Assembly (NCBI GenBank): GCA_029940345.1
Contig: JAOZRC010000107.1
Span: 1-11,558, forward strand
Length of the DNA: 11,558 nt
Reading direction: 5' to 3'
Source of the DNA: Desulfobacterales bacterium
GTDB lineage: Bacteria; Desulfobacterota; Desulfobacteria; Desulfobacterales; JAUCGF01
A program made the translations under genes and the position numbers. The notes beneath the pieces are model-generated. The model worked only from the letters and a program-made list of their open reading frames with translations, made no database searches and was not told the DNA's origin. Shown in pieces: positions 7,686-11,558 of this stretch (its first letter is position 1; the number at the start of each line of letters is the position of its first letter).

Positions 7686-8995
7686 TGGAAGCAGATATAT
7701 TAACAATGAGTCTGATCGTATTCGGCATCCTCTTTCTGACGCTGAGTTTGGGGATTTGGATCGGTTTCGCCCTTTTTATTGTCGGTTTTGTCGGCATGGT
7801 GCTTTTCAGTTCCCTGCCGGCCGGAAGCAATCTTGCGTCTTCAGTTTGGGCAACCATTGAAAAATGGGAATATGTCGCCCTGCCGCTTTTTATTCTTATG
7901 GGTGAAATTCTCTTTCGTTCGGGTATTTCCGAAAAACTTTTTAAGGCATTGGTCCCCTGGCTGTACCGTCTTCCCGGGGGATTGCTTTTGATGAATATCG
8001 TATCCTGCACGCTGTTTGCGGCCGTATCCGGTTCCAGCGCCGCCACAACGGCCACCGTCGGACGAATCACTTTGGCCGAACTGGATAAACTGGGCTACGA
8101 CAAACGCTTGGCCATGGGATCGCTTGCCGGTGCGGGTACCTTGGGATTCCTGATTCCGCCATCTTTGATCATGATCGTTTATGCCATTCTTGCGGAGGTG
8201 TCCATTGGCAAAATGTTCATGGCCGGCATTTTACCGGGACTGCTTCTGGCAGGGGTTTATTCTACATATATCATCTATCGCGGTATTCGAAATCCTGAAA
8301 TCGCACCCAGGGCGCAAGAAAACTATACCTGGGCGGAACGTTTTACAGCGTTGAAAGACCTGATCCCCATGGCGCTTCTGATCATTATGGTTTTAGGAAG
8401 CATTTACGGGGGCATTGCCACCCCCACTGAGGCCGCTGCGTTGGGCGTCTTGGGTGCCACTCTCTTTTCGATGATCAATCGCCGCATGAATTTTAAGATT
8501 ATGCTGGAATGCCTTACCGGAGCGGTTAAAACCAATTGCATGATCATGTTGATCGTCATGGGTGCCGGTTATTTGGCCCGTGTCATGGGTTTTTTGGGGA
8601 TCCCGGCGGCGATTACATCGTCTATAATCGGATTGGACCTGTCCCCCTACTCATTGATGTTGATGTTGGCATGTGTTTATATCGTACTGGGTTGTCTCTT
8701 AGATGGATTTTCCATCGTCGTGATGACGCTTCCCATTGCGCTGCCCATGGTCATCGCCGCCGGTTTTGACCCGATCTGGTTTGGCATTTATCTCATCTTA
8801 ATGGTGGAAGTCAGCCAAATTACGCCGCCAGTGGGATTCAACCTGTTTGTTATCCAGGGACTGACCGATGAACCGATTATGAATATTGCCAAATACGCGT
8901 TTCCTTTCTTTTTTCTTATGCTCTTTACAACGGCGATTTTGACGATTTTCCCGGAAATCGCGTTGTATCTTCCGAATTTGATGGTTGGCAAATAA
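7685..8995 (+). CDS. dctM: TRAP transporter large permease (DctM type)
   Basis: The 436-residue protein has a normal length for the large, roughly 12-helix TRAP permease that carries the solute, driven by an ion gradient, after delivery by a periplasmic binding protein. Family motifs: SGSSAATTATVG at 115-126, GTLGFLIPPS at 151-160 in the first transport hairpin, and GGIATPTEAAALGV at 242-255 in the second half. Near the C-terminus, TPPVGFNLFV forms the matching second hairpin. The protein is hydrophobic throughout, with a short polar loop near residues 200-225. Substrate cannot be read from the permease. The downstream PxpA-like protein and 2-alkylmalate-type lyase suggest an organic acid or a lactam or amide derivative of one, which is an inference from context. 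Confidence 0.96.
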   Translation: MEADILTMSLIVFGILFLTLSLGIWIGFALFIVGFVGMVLFSSLPAGSNLASSVWATIEKWEYVALPLFILMGEILFRSGISEKLFKALVPWLYRLPGGLLLMNIVSCTLFAAVSGSSAATTATVGRITLAELDKLGYDKRLAMGSLAGAGTLGFLIPPSLIMIVYAILAEVSIGKMFMAGILPGLLLAGVYSTYIIYRGIRNPEIAPRAQENYTWAERFTALKDLIPMALLIIMVLGSIYGGIATPTEAAALGVLGATLFSMINRRMNFKIMLECLTGAVKTNCMIMLIVMGAGYLARVMGFLGIPAAITSSIIGLDLSPYSLMLMLACVYIVLGCLLDGFSIVVMTLPIALPMVIAAGFDPIWFGIYLILMVEVSQITPPVGFNLFVIQGLTDEPIMNIAKYAFPFFFLMLFTTAILTIFPEIALYLPNLMVGK

Positions 8996-9007
8996 TGGTG
9001 CGTGTCG

Positions 9008-9030
9008 TAAGCGGAACAGCTTTCCGCTTA
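9008..9030 (+). other. Hairpin between dctM and pxpA
   Basis: TAAGCGGAA at 9008-9016 pairs with TTCCGCTTA at 9022-9030: a perfect 9-base stem with a 5-base loop. It lies 12 bases after the dctM stop. No T-run follows, so it is unlikely to be a full terminator; it may shield or trim the membrane-protein part of the mRNA. Confidence 0.6.
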
Positions 9031-9052
9031 GAGCGTGTAAACGGTTACTGCA

Positions 9053-9059
9053 AAGGTGG
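9053..9059 (+). promoter_or_regulatory. Ribosome binding site AAGGTGG for pxpA
   Basis: AAGGTGG lies 6 bases before the ATG at 9066. It selects this start over the frame-open ATG at 8985, which overlaps dctM and would add 27 residues not expected in the family. Confidence 0.8.
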
Positions 9060-9065
9060 TTTACT

Positions 9066-9857
9066 ATGAAAAAAATAGATCTTAATTGTGACATGGGTGA
9101 AAGCTTCGGAGCTTATAATATTGGTATGGATGAAGCTGTTATCAATCACATTACTTCGGCCAATATCGCCTGCGGATGGCATGCCGGAGACCCCCTGGTG
9201 ATGGATAAGACCGTCAAAATGGCTGTTGCCAATGGCGTCGGTGTCGGCGCCCACCCCGGCTACCCGGACTTAATCGGCTTCGGCCGGCGGAACATGGATT
9301 GTACGCCGGATGAAATCCGTTGCTATGTAATCAACCAGATCGGTGCATTGCAAGCATTTTGCACTGCACACGGCATCCGCCTGCAACATGTAAAACCCCA
9401 CGGAGCGCTTTACCTGACCGCCGTTAGCAACGAAAAAGTTGCTCGTGCAGTGGCCGAGGCGATTGTCAGTGTTGACCCGAATCTTTTATACGTCGCTCTG
9501 GCCGGAGCCAAAGGAGAGATGGTGCGTCGAATTGGTGAAGAGGTGGGTCTTAAAACAGTTTACGAAGCGTTCCCGGATCGCGCTTACACGCCCGAAGGCA
9601 ACCTGGTTTCCCGCCACCTGCCCGGCGCCGTGATTAAAGACCCTGAAAAAGTGGCTCTGAGAGCGCTTAGGATGGCTGCCGAAGGCGTCGTTATCGCAAT
9701 TAACGGCACTTCTGTTCCGATTGAGGCGCAAACTCTTTGCGTTCACGGCGATACGCCGTCAGCAGCGGATTTGGTCAAAAGTATTCGTCAAACCCTTGAA
9801 GCCGAAGGTGTTGCGGTCCAACCGATGACGAGTGGGGCCAGATTATCTGAACATTGA
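9066..9857 (+). CDS. pxpA: LamB/YcsF family protein, PxpA-like 5-oxoprolinase subunit A
   Basis: From the ATG at 9066 the protein has 263 residues, close to the usual length (about 250). It begins with the family signature DLNCDMGESFGAYN (residues 5-18), then SANIACGWHAGD (31-42), GAHPGYPDLIGFGRR (61-75) and HVKPHGALY (108-116), together the conserved His/Asp-rich cleft of the LamB/YcsF fold. Established knowledge: PxpA works with PxpB and PxpC to open 5-oxoproline to glutamate with ATP. Neither partner is in this window, so either they are encoded elsewhere or this copy acts on another lactam or with other partners. Most relatives read CGFHAGD where this one has CGWHAGD, a mild change. It follows dctM by 70 bases. 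Confidence 0.93.
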   Translation: MKKIDLNCDMGESFGAYNIGMDEAVINHITSANIACGWHAGDPLVMDKTVKMAVANGVGVGAHPGYPDLIGFGRRNMDCTPDEIRCYVINQIGALQAFCTAHGIRLQHVKPHGALYLTAVSNEKVARAVAEAIVSVDPNLLYVALAGAKGEMVRRIGEEVGLKTVYEAFPDRAYTPEGNLVSRHLPGAVIKDPEKVALRALRMAAEGVVIAINGTSVPIEAQTLCVHGDTPSAADLVKSIRQTLEAEGVAVQPMTSGARLSEH

Positions 9858-9874
9858 ACTTTCAACATTCAATG
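9852..9874 (+). repeat. Inverted repeat over the pxpA stop codon
   Basis: CATTGAA at 9852-9858 is the exact reverse complement of TTCAATG at 9868-9874, with 9 bases between. The left arm contains the TGA stop. The stem is short and AT-rich, so a role in mRNA processing is only possible. Confidence 0.35.
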
Positions 9875-9903
9875 AGGAAACGGGATTGAAATTCACTTTT
9901 GCA

Positions 9904-9909
9904 TAGGAT
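9904..9909 (+). promoter_or_regulatory. Ribosome binding site TAGGAT for the lyase gene
   Basis: TAGGAT lies 7 bases before the ATG at 9917 and favours that start over a frame-open TTG at 9899, which has no such site in front of it. Confidence 0.65.
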
Positions 9910-9916
9910 TTTTCTT

Positions 9917-10777
9917 ATGAGAAAAACAACATTATTCAAAAAATATATTCAAGATGAAGAGATACTGATCATGCCCGGAGCGCACGATGCCCTTTGTGCT
10001 AAGATTGCTCAATCAGTCGGTCATAAAGCGGTCACCGTGGGAGGTTATTCATCCAGCGCATCTCTTTTAGGGCAACCGGATATCTCGTTGTTAACGCTCA
10101 CCGAAATGACGGATTGTTACAGGCGCATTGCGGATTCCATAGATATACCGTTGTTTGCTGATGGCGATACAGGTCATGGCGGGCTGTTAAATGTGCGTCG
10201 AACAGTTAAAGAAATAGAAAAAACAGGCGTTGCGGGAATGTTTATCGAGGATCAGGTTTTTCCCAAGCGTTGCGGCCACATGCTGGGAAAGCAAGTGATA
10301 CCGTCCGAAGAGATGGAAGCCAAGTTAAGAGCAGCGGTTGATGCAAGGCAAGATGACGATTTTATCATCATGGCGCGCACAGATGCGTTAGCTGTAGAAG
10401 GTTTGGAATATGCCATTGAAAGGGGTAATTTATATCGTGAAGCTGGCGCCGATATTATTTTTGTGGAAGCTCCGGGCACATTCGAGGAGATGCAGGCAAT
10501 AACAACCCAGGTGAAAGCGCCTACGATGGCTAACAATATTGAGGGTGGGCGATCACCTTTATTGAGCGCGAAGGAACTTCAGGATATCGGATATAGTGTT
10601 GTCGTTTTTCCTGTGGCTGCAACTTATGCAATCGCTCAAATTATTAGCGAGCTGATGAAGGAGATCAAAGAGACCGGATCAACCCAAAATTTTGTGCAAA
10701 AAATGATTCCTTTTGAGGATTTTAATCGTCTGATAGGTCTCGATATACTGCGGGACTTGGAAAAAAGTTATCTATAG
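9917..10777 (+). CDS. Isocitrate lyase/PEP mutase superfamily lyase, 2,3-dimethylmalate (2-alkylmalate) lyase-like
   Basis: This 286-residue TIM-barrel enzyme shows the superfamily's active site: GGYSSSASLLGQPD (residues 42-55), the metal-binding DGDTG with D82 and D84, ED at 111-112, the catalytic-loop signature KRCGHM at 117-122 with C119, and MARTDA at 152-157. KRCGH marks C-C lyases (isocitrate, 2-methylisocitrate, dimethylmalate) and argues against a phosphonate-forming PEP mutase. The sequence GKQVIPSEE after the loop, the NNIEGGRSPL segment and LFADGDTGHGG resemble the 2,3-dimethylmalate lyase and petal death protein group more than PrpB, which reads DADTGFG and has a different segment in place of NIEGG. 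Likely products are pyruvate (or a 2-oxoacid) plus a carboxylate. The start at 9917 is supported by TAGGAT. The stop codon lies inside the left arm of a palindromic element. Exact substrate unknown. Confidence 0.88.
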   Translation: MRKTTLFKKYIQDEEILIMPGAHDALCAKIAQSVGHKAVTVGGYSSSASLLGQPDISLLTLTEMTDCYRRIADSIDIPLFADGDTGHGGLLNVRRTVKEIEKTGVAGMFIEDQVFPKRCGHMLGKQVIPSEEMEAKLRAAVDARQDDDFIIMARTDALAVEGLEYAIERGNLYREAGADIIFVEAPGTFEEMQAITTQVKAPTMANNIEGGRSPLLSAKELQDIGYSVVVFPVAATYAIAQIISELMKEIKETGSTQNFVQKMIPFEDFNRLIGLDILRDLEKSYL

Positions 10778-10878
10778 ACGTTCAGATAATCAATGTCACT
10801 GCGTTATCGGTCGGAGATATACTAACGTGTATTATCTCCTCCCTCTATCCTTGTGACATTAATTATCTGAAAGTCTAT
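10774..10878. repeat. 105-base near-palindromic element bounded by TA, MITE-like, overlapping the lyase stop codon
   Basis: Outer arms 10774-10799 and 10853-10878 are reverse complements at 24 of 26 positions (mismatches at 10780/10872 and 10791/10861). Inside, GGAGATA at 10813-10819 pairs with TATCTCC at 10833-10839, extended by TAC/GTA across a one-base bulge. The inner 99 bases (10777-10875) start with GAC and end with GTC, flanked on both sides by TA, as expected for a small non-autonomous element that duplicates TA (Tc1/mariner or IS630 type). No T-run follows, so a plain intrinsic terminator is less likely, though the fold could still stop transcription. The inverted repeat is direct observation; the mobile origin is inference. 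Confidence 0.6.
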
Positions 10879-10983
10879 TACCGTCTGATCTGACAGCATT
10901 CATCCTCTCAGCAGAAATGCCGAATTTCCTGTAAAGGAGTGAAGATACCCTAACCAGGAATCGTCGGGAGGCAAATAGCACAG

Positions 10984-11124
10984 TTGGGGACCCACCCCGC
11001 TGCCCCAATACTGTTGAATTAAGCTCCTTAGTATTCATTATATCAATAAGTTATATGCTTCATAATCCCTTATTTCAACAGCAGTGCCCCGCTGCCCTCC
11101 ATGATAGCGAGAGCGGCGGGGTGG
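10984..11124. other. GC-rich block with competing hairpins, possible structured RNA
   Basis: The 11-mer CCCCGCTGCCC occurs twice (10995-11005 and 11087-11097), and one complementary arm (GCGGCGGGGTGG, 11113-11124) can pair with either copy. With the first it forms 12 pairs (10992-11003, one G-T). Between the copies, 11011-11023 (CTGTTGAATTAAG) pairs with 11069-11081 at 12 of 13 positions. The first copy could instead close a local stem TTGGGG/CCCCAA (10984-10989 with 11003-11008). Strand, promoter and any controlled gene are not evident, so it might also be a repeat element. Confidence 0.4.
11087..11121. other. Strong GC-rich hairpin, possible transcription stop or RNA stem
   Basis: CCCCGCTGCCCTC (11087-11099) pairs with GAGAGCGGCGGGG (11109-11121): 13 positions with one mismatch and one G-T, around a 9-base loop. 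It is the most stable-looking stem in the gene-free region. The nearest T-run downstream on the plus strand starts about 20 bases later, so it is not a textbook intrinsic terminator. Confidence 0.5.
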
Positions 11125-11381
11125 TAACTTAACCATTCTTTTAATTAAAGCTCAGGGTGGTCATTTTTAGGTTATCATTACGACATTCTGAATTGGATAA
11201 TCTGACACATTGTGTTGAACAAATAGATATCCCCGAGTTAGTGATGCGCTCGTGCTCTATTATAGACCACACATTCATTTTAAGACAATCAAATCTATAC
11301 AGCATCGTATTTGATCTTGATATACATATCCGAATACACATCAAAATTTTTTCCGTTCATTTCCCACAATCGGCATACTTC

Positions 11382-11422
11382 ATCCCCACTTAGAGAGATG
11401 GTGATAATTTGCCAGTGGGGAT
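11382..11422. repeat. Inverted repeat ATCCCCACT / AGTGGGGAT
   Basis: Perfect 9-base arms at 11382-11390 and 11414-11422 flank 23 bases. The GC-rich arms stand out from AT-rich surroundings. It could be an operator, a hairpin upstream of a gene beyond the right edge, or a remnant of an element; nothing decides between these. Confidence 0.4.
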
Positions 11423-11558
11423 AACTGCATTTAAAGGGAAATAATTTAAAACTGCAAAATCAGTATCTTATCTTTATAGAAAAAACATTCCAAAACAATT
11501 TGATACTAATCGAATACTATTGTTTTTAACAAAAAATAGTGCTTTTAGAGCTTTGATA

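Larger units (their letters stand above)
10879..11558. other. Gene-free region right of the lyase
   Basis: About 680 bases carry no credible gene. Frames of 67 and 78 codons exist on opposite strands around 11141-11393, but their products look like random AT-rich translation, with many Ile, Ser and Arg/His and no domain; the plus-strand frame opens with GTG and has no good ribosome site. The contents are the GC-rich repeat block at 10984-11124, an inverted repeat at 11382-11422, and AT-rich sequence elsewhere. At 11516-11540 an ACTAT/ATAGT pair encloses T- and A-runs. Confidence 0.6.

Noticed and set aside
8985..9065. Longer pxpA start overlapping dctM
   Set aside because: The family signature begins right after the ATG at 9066, which also has a clear AAGGTGG site.
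11011..11081. Integron attC site suggested by GTTGAAT and TTCAAC boxes
   Set aside because: The boxes are in the wrong order on both strands, the AAC box lacks the required purine, and no integrase or cassette genes are nearby.
11141..11393. Opposed frames of 67 and 78 codons in the right intergenic region
   Set aside because: Both products look like random translation of AT-rich DNA, and neither shows a domain or a good ribosome site.
10880..11558. CRISPR array or tRNA gene in the gene-free region
   Set aside because: No regularly spaced repeats were found, and no cloverleaf or T-loop sequence could be recognised by eye.

Overview
The window looks like bacterial chromosome of moderate GC content with dense, proteobacteria-like gene packing. 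TRAP transporter genes and a shikimate cluster fit many Gram-negative, often anaerobic, lineages. Nothing in the sequence fixes the taxon: there is no rRNA, tRNA or marker protein that I can place with certainty.

Left half (1-6798, all minus strand). Reading in the direction of transcription, the order is aroE (shikimate dehydrogenase), aroA (EPSP synthase), aroK (shikimate kinase), a 76-residue protein resembling only the N-terminal part of HigA-type antitoxins, a YhaO/SbcD-like metallophosphoesterase nuclease, and a YhaN/SbcC-like ATPase that runs off the left edge. Gaps are very short (19, 3, 15 and 46 bases, then an ATGA overlap), so this is probably one operon. It combines three enzymes of chorismate synthesis with a two-subunit DNA repair machine.

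Middle (6799-7169). This is a divergent, AT-rich intergenic region with several inverted repeats built on a TGATAYY/GGTATCA half-site. It probably carries promoters and operators for both directions.

Right half (7170-10777, plus strand). The genes are dctQ and dctM (TRAP membrane subunits, stop and start overlapping), a PxpA/LamB-YcsF-type protein, and an isocitrate lyase/PEP mutase superfamily lyase closest by motif to 2,3-dimethylmalate lyase and petal-death-protein-like 2-alkylmalate lyases. This looks like a small uptake and catabolism cassette: import of an organic acid, ATP-dependent lactam or amide opening, then C-C bond cleavage. The TRAP substrate-binding protein (DctP) and the usual PxpA partners PxpB and PxpC are absent from the window.

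Right end (10778-11558). I find no credible gene. The stretch holds a 105-base near-palindromic element that overlaps the stop codon of the lyase and is bounded by TA (MITE-like), then a GC-rich block with repeats able to form alternative hairpins, then AT-rich sequence with one further inverted repeat.
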